Assembly (NCBI GenBank): GCA_016703105.1
Contig: JADJCS010000004.1
Location: forward strand, 62,001 to 126,000
From: Flavobacteriales bacterium
Lineage (GTDB): Bacteria; Bacteroidota; Bacteroidia; Flavobacteriales_F; PHOS-HE28
Direction of reading: 5' to 3'
Length of the DNA stretch: 64,000 bases
Shown piece after piece: positions 16,907 to 24,926 of this stretch. A program made the position numbers and the translations under genes. Numbering within the stretch: position 1 is the first letter of the stretch; each line of letters opens with the position of its first letter. Below the pieces are notes generated by a model that had not been told where the DNA came from, did not search any database, and saw nothing but the letters and a program-made list of their open reading frames with translations.

Positions 16907-17128
16907 GTGAAGCGCACGCTCGGGATCCTCTTTGTGGTGATCGGTCTCCTTGCGGGAGTGGCCGGATCATTGGGCACGCTCCAAAGCCGCATTCGTCCGG
17001 ATCCCGTTGAGGACGAACAACTGCGGGAGCGTCGCTTCCTCCCTTATGCGGTATGCGGAGCCTGCCTGGCGGTGGGCGCGTGGCTGCTGATCAGCTACCA
17101 CCGGCGTTCTGGAACGGAGCCGTGGTGA
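16907..17128 (+). CDS. Small two-helix membrane protein
   Basis: A 73-residue protein with GTG start (VKRTLGILFVVIGLLAGVAG), a first membrane helix at residues 5-24, a charged loop (RIRPDPVEDEQLRERR) and a second helix (YAVCGACLAVGAWLLISY). An in-frame ATG at 16823 exists, but the sequence before the GTG is Arg/His-rich and not membrane-like. No family recognised. A hairpin follows. Confidence 0.55.
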   Translation: MKRTLGILFVVIGLLAGVAGSLGTLQSRIRPDPVEDEQLRERRFLPYAVCGACLAVGAWLLISYHRRSGTEPW

Positions 17129-17167
17129 CCTGCACGTGGTTGGAGAGGCGATCCTACGAACGCCACA

Positions 17168-17192
17168 CGCGCCCTCTGCCGTAGAGGGCGCG
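17168..17192. terminator. Bidirectional hairpin
   Basis: 10-bp stem CGCGCCCTCT / AGAGGGCGCG with GCCGT loop, between two convergent small genes. No T-tract. Confidence 0.6.
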
Positions 17193-17217
17193 CATGCATT
17201 CGATGTGTGTGCAGTGG

Positions 17218-17391
17218 TCAATCCACCTTCTTCCAAATGGAGCCGCCGAAGATCAGCGAGAGCACCACAAGGGCCAGAAAGATGAAGAAAATGACCTTGG
17301 CGATCGAGGCCGCCCCTTCCGCGATACCGGTGAATCCGAAGATACCGGCGATGATCGCGACGATCAGAAAAGTGAGTACCCAGCGTAGCAT
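17218..17391 (-). CDS. DUF1328 (YtjA-like) small membrane protein, copy 1
   Basis: A 57-residue protein with two membrane helices and the DUF1328 pattern: MLRWVLTFLIVAIIAGIFGF, then GIAEGAASIAKVIFFIFLAL. The G-F-x-G-x-A-x-x-A-x-x-A-K-V element between the helices is the family signature. Function unknown; members are often induced by envelope or osmotic stress. The upstream-extended ORF on this strand (to 18666) is a shadow of the divergent CotH gene. A second copy lies at 24633-24806. Confidence 0.9.
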   Translation of the reverse strand: MLRWVLTFLIVAIIAGIFGFTGIAEGAASIAKVIFFIFLALVVLSLIFGGSIWKKVD

Positions 17392-17649
17392 GATGTGTCG
17401 GTTTTGTTCGGTGAAGCCAACGATCGTGCCTAACGGAACCACGTGGGGTTTGGCACGGGGCCGACCGCGTTCCGTGGAAACAAGTTCCTTATCCGGGGCG
17501 CATTCACCCCACTGGCCGCGGATCGTACCACCGACCATGACAGCGCTTGCCTGATCGGCCTGAAAGTGGCGACAATGGCCATGCCCATATGAACTCGCCG
17601 GAAGTCCCGGGATCTCAGGCGGCGATCCACTCGCATCGAAGGACCGACA

Positions 17650-19986
17650 ATGAAGCATCGCGTAAACGGATCGAACGCCATCGTCCACCTTCGTCAGAAG
17701 CGAGGAAAGCGGATCGCCGCGATCCTTCGCGGGTGCGTGGGAACCGCGGTCTTCATCCTCTTCACCAATGATGCGCGCGGTCAGAACGCATTCGATACCA
17801 CGATCATCCATAGCATCACCATCCAGTTCTCCGAACCGGACTGGGACCATCTGCTCGATTCCATGTCCGCGGCTTACCAGGGTACCGGTGCCAGCGAAGG
17901 GCGCTTGATCGCCACGGTGACGATCGATGGCTTCGTGTACGACAGTTGTGGCGTGCGCTACAAGGGCCATAGCACGTACGATCCCTCGGGCGGGAAGAAC
18001 CCGCTCAACATCGACCTCAACACGGTTATCGCGGGACAGGACCATTTCGGATCGGACAAGATCAAGCTCGCCAACGGTGCGGGCGATCCCTCCATGGTGC
18101 GCGAGCTGATGATGTACGAATTGGCCGGGGCCTACATGCACGCTCCGCGCGCCGCATACACGCGCGTGGCGATCAACGGGGACCCGAAAGGCCTTTATGT
18201 ACACACGGAGGACGTGGGCAACGAGTTCCTTGATGCGCACTTCGGAGGCAGCGATGGTGCGCATGTGAAATGCGACCCCCGCCACCGCGCCCCGTGGAAC
18301 GTAGGGGTCTCCAACCTGGCTTACCTGCCGGACAGCATGGCCTACGACACCTTGTACGACCTGCGAAGCGACCATGGCTTGGGCGCTCTTCAGGTAGTGT
18401 GCTACCAACTGGAGAGCGATCCCTCCACCATCGACCAGCATCTCGATGTGGACCGCGTGCTCTGGTTCCATGCGCTCTCCAACCTGTTCGTACATCTGGA
18501 CGGCTACTACGCCTTCGCGCACAACTACTACCTGTACCAGCGACCGGGAGGGCGTTGGAGCCCTGTGCTCTGGGACCTGAACATGGCCTTCGGTGGCAGG
18601 CCTGCGGACGGCGTGGACCCTACGCCGCTCAGCATGCAGCAGTTGCAGCAGATCGATCCGTTCCACATGGTGCTCTCCCCCGCGATCAGACCACTCATCA
18701 CCCAGCTCTTGTCACAACCCTTGTATGCCCGCATGTATGCCGCCCACTACCGCACCATCCTCGAAGAGATGGTGAGCAGCGGGCACTACCTCGATCGCGC
18801 GGAACATTGGCATGACCTGATCGATGCCGACATGCAGATCGAACCTTATCCGCACTATCCCTATGCTGACTTCCAAGCGAACCTGTACACGGATGTGGGT
18901 ACACTACTGACGCTCCGACCGGGGATAAGCGCGCTGATGGACGGACGCGCGACCAATCTCGCTACCCGGCCCTACCTCACCGTACCACAGCCCTGGATCG
19001 AGCCACCCATCGTGGCCCCACCGGTGCCGGAACCCAACAGCACAGTGACCATCACCGCACTGATCTTCGACGCGCAGGCGGCCTGGCTGGGGCATCGCAC
19101 CGGAACGCACGCCCCTTTCGGGCGATCGAGCATGTACGATGATGGCACGCACGGGGACCTTGCTCCAGGCGATGGGACCTATACGCGGCAGCTGACCGTG
19201 CAGGGCGGGGATCTCCACTACTACATCTATGCGGAGAACGGTGGCACCGGGGTCTTCTCACCCGCCCGCGCCGAACACGAGTTCCATCTCTTGGAAGTAC
19301 AGAAGGTGATCGTGCTGAACGAAGCGCAAAGTGCGAACGTCACTACGCAAGCCGACCAGGACGGCGAGTTCGATGATTGGGTGGAGTTGTTCAATACGAG
19401 CGCTCAACCGGTCGACCTCAGCGGGTATGGGCTCAGTGATGATCCTTCGCAACCGATGAAGTGGACCTTTCCGGACACCATCGTTCCGGCCAACGGGTTC
19501 CTGGTGGTCTGGGCCGATGATGATCTTCTGCAGGAAGGCCTGCACGCGAATTTCAAACTCTCCGCATCCGGTGAAGGCCTGTTCCTGAACGGTCCCGACG
19601 CAGTTACCCGCGACCAGGTGGAACTCCCGTTGTTGAGCGCCGATGGTTCCTATGGCCGTTACCCGAACGGCGACGGTCCATGGCAAGTGCTCTATCCCAC
19701 GTGGAACACCTGGAACGGCGGAAGCGTGGCGACCCCCGAAGCCCCTCTCCTTAACGGGCCCAGGCTGTTCCCCACTCCGACATCGGACGCCTGTACGGTT
19801 CTGTTCGATGCCTCCGGGCCGCATCAGCTTCGCGTCTACAACGCCATGGGCTCCTTCGTGCGGAGCGTTCAAGGACGGGATGCCCGGCTCACCCTGGACC
19901 TCGCGAACGAACCTGTGGGCATCTACCTCGTGGAGGCGGACGGAGTGTGGCTGCGTGCGGTGAAGAGTTCCCCGGCCGGCCGGTGA
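17650..19986 (+). CDS. CotH-kinase-like, lamin-tail, T9SS-secreted protein
   Basis: A 778-residue secreted protein. After a basic N-region and hydrophobic segment (IAAILRGCVGTAVFILFTN, signal-like), residues about 50-420 resemble the CotH family, a protein kinase-like fold: RYKGHSTYDPSG, KLANGAGDPSMVRELMMYELAG, LYVHTEDVGNEFL and the metal-binding DLNMAFGG (D309, N311). A beta-rich region follows at about 455-540. A lamin-tail domain lies at about 550-690 (VLNEAQSAN ... DWVELFNTSAQPVDLSGYGLSD). Residues about 705-778 are a type A sorting domain. Roles in extracellular phosphorylation or scaffolding are inference. It ends exactly next to the stop of the convergent gene at 19987. Confidence 0.85.
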   Translation: MKHRVNGSNAIVHLRQKRGKRIAAILRGCVGTAVFILFTNDARGQNAFDTTIIHSITIQFSEPDWDHLLDSMSAAYQGTGASEGRLIATVTIDGFVYDSCGVRYKGHSTYDPSGGKNPLNIDLNTVIAGQDHFGSDKIKLANGAGDPSMVRELMMYELAGAYMHAPRAAYTRVAINGDPKGLYVHTEDVGNEFLDAHFGGSDGAHVKCDPRHRAPWNVGVSNLAYLPDSMAYDTLYDLRSDHGLGALQVVCYQLESDPSTIDQHLDVDRVLWFHALSNLFVHLDGYYAFAHNYYLYQRPGGRWSPVLWDLNMAFGGRPADGVDPTPLSMQQLQQIDPFHMVLSPAIRPLITQLLSQPLYARMYAAHYRTILEEMVSSGHYLDRAEHWHDLIDADMQIEPYPHYPYADFQANLYTDVGTLLTLRPGISALMDGRATNLATRPYLTVPQPWIEPPIVAPPVPEPNSTVTITALIFDAQAAWLGHRTGTHAPFGRSSMYDDGTHGDLAPGDGTYTRQLTVQGGDLHYYIYAENGGTGVFSPARAEHEFHLLEVQKVIVLNEAQSANVTTQADQDGEFDDWVELFNTSAQPVDLSGYGLSDDPSQPMKWTFPDTIVPANGFLVVWADDDLLQEGLHANFKLSASGEGLFLNGPDAVTRDQVELPLLSADGSYGRYPNGDGPWQVLYPTWNTWNGGSVATPEAPLLNGPRLFPTPTSDACTVLFDASGPHQLRVYNAMGSFVRSVQGRDARLTLDLANEPVGIYLVEADGVWLRAVKSSPAGR

Positions 19987-20184
19987 TCACCGGTCAATGG
20001 GCACCGGACCAGGTTGGGGAGGATCCTGTGTCGTTCCCTCCGGGGTGTCATCGATCACTTTGTTGTAATCTCCGACCACACCCCAAGTAATGACGAAGAA
20101 GAGGATGATCGTGATCAGCACCCAGAACCAAGTGGGGCCGTGATCCGTGGAGGACGTCTGATGGAACGATGGGGAGCGTGCCAT
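19987..20184 (-). CDS. Small single-pass membrane protein
   Basis: A 65-residue protein: hydrophilic N-terminus (MARSPSFHQTSSTDHG), one membrane helix (TWFWVLITIILFFVITWGVV) and an acidic, Pro-rich tail (PEGTTQDPPQPGPVPIDR). No family recognised. ATG 20184 begins the region of sensible composition. It is convergent with the CotH gene with no bases between the stops. Confidence 0.65.
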   Translation of the reverse strand: MARSPSFHQTSSTDHGPTWFWVLITIILFFVITWGVVGDYNKVIDDTPEGTTQDPPQPGPVPIDR

Positions 20185-20367
20185 GATAGGTCGTGTTGGT
20201 CCTATATCCACACAGATCGTGCGCCACGACAAAGCGCCCACGCGGGTCAGCGAACCGTTCAGGGCGGATCAACAAAGCATGCAGCGTGATCGCTGGTGGA
20301 TGGGGGAGCTCCTGGTGCATGACAGGTTCCGGGCATCCCGTTCCTGTCGGCTTGGGGTCAGCAAATG

Positions 20368-20395
20368 GCAACGCCCGCACAGGTGCGGGCGTTGC
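20368..20395 (-). terminator. Strong hairpin terminator
   Basis: 13-bp perfect stem GCAACGCCCGCAC / GTGCGGGCGTTGC with a 2-nt centre, downstream of the YtxH gene on the minus strand. Confidence 0.7.
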
Positions 20396-20471
20396 CGTGG
20401 AGGATCGGATATCACATCCGAGCATGAGATCTCGATGTTCCCATCGGCTGTGGGATCCGAGATCCGTGGGG

Positions 20472-20786
20472 TCACACCTTAGAGGCGGGGTTCGCCGCCG
20501 CTCGACCAGAGCTCGCCGCTCCGTTAGCGGCGTCGTGAACGCGGTCCTTGGCGGTGTTGACCGTATCCTTCGCCTTGCTGGCCAGGTCGGTGGCGTTCGT
20601 ACGCAATTTACCTATCAGGTCACCCCCTTCCTCCAACATCTCGGTGAGGCGGTCGCGTAGATCGGAACCTTTACGCTTGAGTTTCTTGCGCGTATCACTT
20701 CCCGACGCGGGGGCGAGGAGTACGCCTAGAGCGGCGCCTGCGGCAAGTGCGGCGAGCGCGATGGCAATGGAGCTTCGTGTGGACAT
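20472..20786 (-). CDS. YtxH-domain protein
   Basis: A 104-residue protein. Residues 3-25 are a membrane segment (IAIALAALAAGAALGVLLAP) followed directly by the YtxH signature LLAPASGSDTRKKLK and a long amphipathic helix (DRLTEMLEEGGDLIGKLRTN). YtxH proteins are general-stress membrane proteins of unknown biochemical role. ATG 20786 gives a compact start; in-frame codons upstream to 20825 add unlikely sequence. A strong hairpin lies downstream. Confidence 0.85.
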   Translation of the reverse strand: MSTRSSIAIALAALAAGAALGVLLAPASGSDTRKKLKRKGSDLRDRLTEMLEEGGDLIGKLRTNATDLASKAKDTVNTAKDRVHDAANGAASSGRAAANPASKV

Positions 20787-20908
20787 GGTTCTATGGGTTG
20801 AAATGGTTCGTACTTGATCTGCCAAGCGGCGTGCCGATCAGACTACGATGGTCGACCGGTCGCTTCGTTCCTCCTTCACAGATAGTTCATCGAGCGAACA
20901 CGGATGGT

Positions 20909-21607
20909 TCATTGGACATCGCCAAGCTCTCCGCGTTCTGCCGCCTTCTTCATTTTGCTGTTGGCGTAGATGGCGATCTCCACCCGGCGGTTCGCCGCCT
21001 TCGCATCCGCGTTCGAGTTATCTCCGATGGGCTGGGATTCACCATACCCCATGGTGCTCGTGCGGCTGGGCCGCACCCCTTTTCCCGCCAGGTAGCGTTC
21101 TACGCTTTGCGCGCGGCGGAGCGAAAGGCTTTCGTTGTAGTCATCCGCACCGTCGGCATCGGTGTGGCCTTCGATCAGTACTTCCGTATCGTCGTATTTG
21201 TTCAACGTAGAGGCGAGTTCGCCGAGGTTCTTCTGCGCCGTGGCGTTCAGTGTGCTCTGGTCCACCGCGAAGAGCAGTCCGCTATCGAAGGTGATCCGGA
21301 TGCCCTCTCCTACACGGGTCACGGTGGCGCCTTGCAGATCGTTGCGCAGTTCCTCCGCCTGCTTGTCCATGTGCCTGCCGATCAATGCACCGGTGGTGCC
21401 GCCCACCGCCGCTCCTATCAATGCGCCGATCACGGTCCCGTTATCCCCGAACTGGTTCCCGATCACCGCGCCAATGCCCGCACCAGCACCGGTGCCGATG
21501 GCCCCCCCTTGCAGGGCCCGGGATGTACCGCAAGAGGAACCGAATAGGAGGCCGCTGAGCGCGAAGGCGGTTAGAGCGGGGATAGAGGTCGTTCGTGGCG
21601 TGGTCAT
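20909..21607 (-). CDS. OmpA-family outer-membrane lipoprotein with glycine-zipper domain
   Basis: A 232-residue lipoprotein. The signal peptide ends in a lipobox LFGSSC (C26). Residues about 33-90 are a glycine-zipper region (GGAIGTGAGAGIGAVIG, then GALIGAAVGGTTGALIG). Residues about 112-222 are an OmpA C-terminal peptidoglycan-binding domain with LIEGHTDADG and NESLSLRRAQSVERYL. This is the YiaD-like layout; it should anchor the outer membrane to the cell wall. ATG 21607 begins the signal peptide; the track extension to 21730 is not needed. Monocistronic. Confidence 0.92.
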   Translation of the reverse strand: MTTPRTTSIPALTAFALSGLLFGSSCGTSRALQGGAIGTGAGAGIGAVIGNQFGDNGTVIGALIGAAVGGTTGALIGRHMDKQAEELRNDLQGATVTRVGEGIRITFDSGLLFAVDQSTLNATAQKNLGELASTLNKYDDTEVLIEGHTDADGADDYNESLSLRRAQSVERYLAGKGVRPSRTSTMGYGESQPIGDNSNADAKAANRRVEIAIYANSKMKKAAERGELGDVQ

Positions 21608-21980
21608 GTGTGTTCGAGGTTGTGGGAGTGAGCGCCTGTTCTTCGGTTGCGAAGGGCGACAAGGGAGAATAGGCCAACACCATGCCTTGGATCCCGCGCT
21701 GAGCGGATCCTTCTCACATTCATTGCACATCCGTTCAGGGGATGCTCATTCCAATGGTCCAGAGGCGTGGTGTGAATTACCCGATCGTGGCACCTTTCTC
21801 ACAGTGGTCCCGTTCCCGCACCCGTAGCTGACCGACCAGGGCGCGTAAAGCGCCCCTCTTGCTCGCTTATGTCCCGAGCGCGATGCGGCACGGGATCTTC
21901 CAATGCATGGAAGAGGAGCGCCCAGGCATGAACACGACGGCCCTCCTTTTCGCAAGTTCTTAGTCAATCGCTATAACACT
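21608..21980. other. Intergenic region with one hairpin
   Basis: About 370 bp between divergent genes. A hairpin GGGCGC GTAAA GCGCCC at 21839-21855, followed by CTCTTGCTC, looks like a terminator but no plus-strand gene precedes it. It may be a leader structure for the downstream gene or belong to an unannotated small RNA. Nothing else recognised. Confidence 0.4.
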
Positions 21981-22199
21981 ATGAGGAGGAAAAATTTGAA
22001 GGACACGAAAGGAAAGCGCACATCCGCTCCATCTGAAAAGGGCAAGGCTGTTCGTGACAATGTGCTGGGTAGACGCCCGAGCAAGAGCGACCCTCTTGGA
22101 GAACAGCCCGGCACAATAGCGGGGAACCCGGAGCTCGCAATGGTCGAAGGGGGGGATACGGACGGCGCGCGCGCTTCGGCACCACGGAAGAGGTCCTAG
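21981..22199 (+). CDS. Small basic hypothetical protein
   Basis: A 72-residue hydrophilic, Lys/Arg/Gly-rich protein, probably disordered (RTSAPSEKGKAVRDNV ... GARASAPRKRS). No family recognised. Start choice is unusual: ATG 21981 is immediately followed by AGGAGGAAAAAT and then TTG at 21996, so a good Shine-Dalgarno (AGGAGG) sits inside the first codons at ideal distance from the TTG. Translation could begin at either. It ends 27 nt before the stop of the convergent oxidoreductase. Confidence 0.5.
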   Translation: MRRKNLKDTKGKRTSAPSEKGKAVRDNVLGRRPSKSDPLGEQPGTIAGNPELAMVEGGDTDGARASAPRKRS

Positions 22200-22226
22200 C
22201 CTTCAGAAGCGACCAATGTGGGGGCG

Positions 22227-23426
22227 CTACCGATCGAACCGGAAAATAGCGTTGTCCGGGTCGGGCCTTCCCAGGATCCGGTCCCGGATGCTCTCCGCCG
22301 CGATCAAGCTGAAGGTGATCCCGTTACCCCCCATGCCCAGCGCGTAGAAACTGTTGCGGTTGCGCGGACCGCGATCGATGTAGGGGAGCCCATCCTTGGT
22401 GGCGCCAAAGGTCCCGCACCAAGCGTATTCCCGTTTGAAAGGCAGCTCCGGCATCAGCGAATGCACATCCTCTTCCAGGGCGTTCGCCTTCTTGCCCAGC
22501 AGCGCATCGCGGAGAGCGGGTGCGCGGAAGGGGTCATCACGACCACCGACAACGATGCGGCCATCGGTGGTGGTCCGCATATAGAGGTAGGGCTTCGCGG
22601 TTTCCCAGATCAACGCATGATCGGGCCATGGCGTTCCCGGGACCGGTTCACTGATCACGGCATACGTGCTGTGCAAACGCATCACGTCCTTGGGCAGCAG
22701 ATCGCGGCTCTCGTAGCCAGTGGCATACACCAGGTATTTCGCACGGATCATCTGGCCCCGGGCGGTCCGTAGTTCGATCCCCGTTCCATTGTCGCGAAAG
22801 TCCACCACCTCGGTGTGTTGGTGGATCCGCGCACCCGCGATCGTGCTTTTCGCATGGAGGGAGTGGGTGAACTGGAACGCGTTCGTCTCGGCGGCGATGG
22901 GTGTGCGTAATGCGGCCGGGGCGTCGAAGGGTAGGATCGCACGCACCTCATCGCTTCCTTCATGGAGCTCTGCCGGCAATCCATTGGCGTTGCGCACAGC
23001 GCGTTCCTTCACCAAGCCCGCAACGTGCGATCGCTTGCTGGCGTACTGCACGCTCGGTCTCCTGGTGAATTCGAGCATGCCGATCTCTTTCGCGATCACA
23101 CCAAGTCCTTCAACGGCTCGGGCGCACAGTTGATAGCTGCGAACAGCGTTCTTCTCGCCCACGAGTTCCACAAGCTCGTGCAGCGGCGTATCGATCTCGT
23201 ATTGCAACAGCGATGTGCTCGCGCATGTGCTGCCGGTACCTATGGCCCGTGCATCCACCACTACGACCGGAATGCCCGCCTGGGTGAGCATGTAGGCGCA
23301 CAATGCGCCGGTGATCCCACCACCAACGATGACCACATCGGTGCGCACATCCTGTTCCAGTACCGGATAGTCGGGACCCAGACCATTGCGCACCAACCAG
23401 AACGGCAAACCGCCATGCAGGTCCAT
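22227..23426 (-). CDS. FAD-dependent oxidoreductase (DAO family)
   Basis: A 399-residue flavoprotein. The FAD-binding motif VVIVGGGITGALCAY lies at about residue 30; the substrate-side region includes STCASTSLLQYEIDTPL; the C-terminal flavin-contact element is ALGMGGNGITFS. The opening MDLHGGLPFWLVRNGL matches the usual N-terminus of this DadA-like group and supports ATG 23426 over an in-frame ATG at 23510. It is a relative of the 9869-11395 gene (shared GGT/STS region, GxNGNGIT element) but has no Rieske domain. Substrate unknown, perhaps an amine or amino acid. Confidence 0.88.
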   Translation of the reverse strand: MDLHGGLPFWLVRNGLGPDYPVLEQDVRTDVVIVGGGITGALCAYMLTQAGIPVVVVDARAIGTGSTCASTSLLQYEIDTPLHELVELVGEKNAVRSYQLCARAVEGLGVIAKEIGMLEFTRRPSVQYASKRSHVAGLVKERAVRNANGLPAELHEGSDEVRAILPFDAPAALRTPIAAETNAFQFTHSLHAKSTIAGARIHQHTEVVDFRDNGTGIELRTARGQMIRAKYLVYATGYESRDLLPKDVMRLHSTYAVISEPVPGTPWPDHALIWETAKPYLYMRTTTDGRIVVGGRDDPFRAPALRDALLGKKANALEEDVHSLMPELPFKREYAWCGTFGATKDGLPYIDRGPRNRNSFYALGMGGNGITFSLIAAESIRDRILGRPDPDNAIFRFDR

Positions 23427-23660
23427 GCGATGCTGTCCGGATGCACCGGCGGTTCGGCTACCTGTCCTCATGGAAGACGTCAAAGCTTTGAGCGCGTCGG
23501 GCAGTCTCATGCTCTATGCGATCGAATTCAACTTGGCAAAAGAACGGGCAAAGACAGGATGACCCGCATGGGTGGTGTTCAGGACGTTATGCGGCGAACG
23601 ATGCGGTCCCTTGCCGGGCAGATCGCGCCCCGATCATGGAGCGGATCGTGGCGGTCCTGG

Positions 23661-24587
23661 TCAGTCCTTTTTAGAAGACGGGGCATCCTCCTTCCACCCT
23701 TTCAGATCGTCCAACATGCCATCACCTACAAGACTGATCCGGCTGTCGTTCAACGAGGGTTGATCCGTACTGAGGATGAACTCCATTTGGTACGAATAGG
23801 GCGTGCGTGAAGGGTTCACCAGCAGATCGAAGATGCCTTCGATCATCCGGCCCGGGGCAGCACGCATGGGGAGTGTCAGCACTACGGTGTCCCGGGCGGG
23901 CACCTGCACTTCCGCACCGTGGGTGGCCCGCAGCACCTCTTTGCCTTCAAGTTGCGCTGTGATCTCGGTACTCCTCAGCGAGAAGGCCACATTGTTCGGG
24001 TTGAACAAAACCACATCGATGGTGAGATCGCTCTTTCCGAAGCCGAACCGCGATACGACCAAATGCCGCATGGCCACCTTGGGCAGCCGGATCGATGGAA
24101 GACGCTGCCCCATGCGCACCTGGAAAGGCTTTTCCCGCCAGAACGCGACGGGCACGAAGAAGCTCGCCTCCAGGGCATACTCCACGCTGTCCGCACCCGC
24201 CTGTTCCAGTTCCTTGAGCACCTGGAAAAGCCTTTGCGTCCGGACGGTGATCGGCAGCTCGATGCTCACGCTATCGCGCGCGGGCAGGGTGATGGTCTTC
24301 GCGTAGGTACTGCGCACCAGCTCCTGCTCGCCGATGAACAGCGCGTACTCCACACTATCCACTGTGATCCTGATCGGAGCGGGTTGATCGATCACTAGAC
24401 CGACCAGGAGCTTAGTGGCCTCTGGATCCAATCGCTGCACCTGGAGCTGCGCCATGCGCACTCGTGGCGCAAGGAACGAGGCGCCAGCATCCGTGGTGCG
24501 GGCATTCTGCCATCGCACCACGATCACGATCAATGCCACTAAAAGGAGGAGCGCCACCACAAGCAGTACGCGTCCCGTCGTTCTCAT
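23661..24587 (-). CDS. LEA14/WHy-domain-like membrane-anchored protein
   Basis: A 308-residue protein. Residues 7-25 form an N-terminal membrane anchor (LLVVALLLLVALIVIVVRW). Two similar beta-sandwich repeats follow: residues about 45-125 (LLVGLVIDQPAPIRITVDSVEY ... LPARDSVSIELP) and about 165-260 (DLTIDVVLFNPNNVAFSLRST ... VPARDTVVLTLP). The N-P-N-x-x-x-F-S-L element and the paired 'VPARDT' strands are typical of LEA_2/WHy domains, known from desiccation-related proteins. The role here is inference. DUF1328 copy 2 starts about 220 bp upstream on the same strand. Confidence 0.8.
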   Translation of the reverse strand: MRTTGRVLLVVALLLLVALIVIVVRWQNARTTDAGASFLAPRVRMAQLQVQRLDPEATKLLVGLVIDQPAPIRITVDSVEYALFIGEQELVRSTYAKTITLPARDSVSIELPITVRTQRLFQVLKELEQAGADSVEYALEASFFVPVAFWREKPFQVRMGQRLPSIRLPKVAMRHLVVSRFGFGKSDLTIDVVLFNPNNVAFSLRSTEITAQLEGKEVLRATHGAEVQVPARDTVVLTLPMRAAPGRMIEGIFDLLVNPSRTPYSYQMEFILSTDQPSLNDSRISLVGDGMLDDLKGWKEDAPSSKKD

Positions 24588-24632
24588 ACGACCGTGCGGG
24601 CAAGATCCGGTCCATAGGACAACGGCCCCCGG

Positions 24633-24806
24633 TCAGCGATCCTGCCGCGCCGATCCTCGCGCAAGGCTTGCGAGCAACAGGACCATCGCAATGAAGAAGA
24701 CCACTTTCGCGGTGCTCGCCACGCCGCTCGCCGAACCCCCGAAGCCGATCACGGCCGCGAACAGCGCGATCACGAGAAATACGAGCGACCAACGGAGCGT
24801 GGACAT
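24633..24806 (-). CDS. DUF1328 small membrane protein, copy 2
   Basis: A 57-residue two-helix protein (MSTLRWSLVFLVIALFAAV, then SGVASTAKVVFFIAMVLLL). Same length and same G-F-x-G-x-A-x-x-A-x-x-A-K-V pattern as the copy at 17218-17391, but clearly diverged, so an old duplication. It lies 45 nt upstream of the LEA14-like gene on the same strand and may be co-transcribed with it. ATG 24806 begins the conserved part. Confidence 0.88.
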   Translation of the reverse strand: MSTLRWSLVFLVIALFAAVIGFGGSASGVASTAKVVFFIAMVLLLASLARGSARQDR

Positions 24807-24926
24807 GGCACGATGTACGGACGGATAACCATGCCGCACACCGTGCGGGAACCCCGATGGCGCCCGGGACCAATGAGCCGCTGGCGTCCTGGGTGGGACC
24901 AATAGGAATTCGATGGGGGTCCTTCG

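Noticed and set aside
17392..18666. Long minus-strand extension of the DUF1328 ORF
   Set aside because: It is antisense to the CotH gene; only the last 57 residues, from ATG 17391, match a family.
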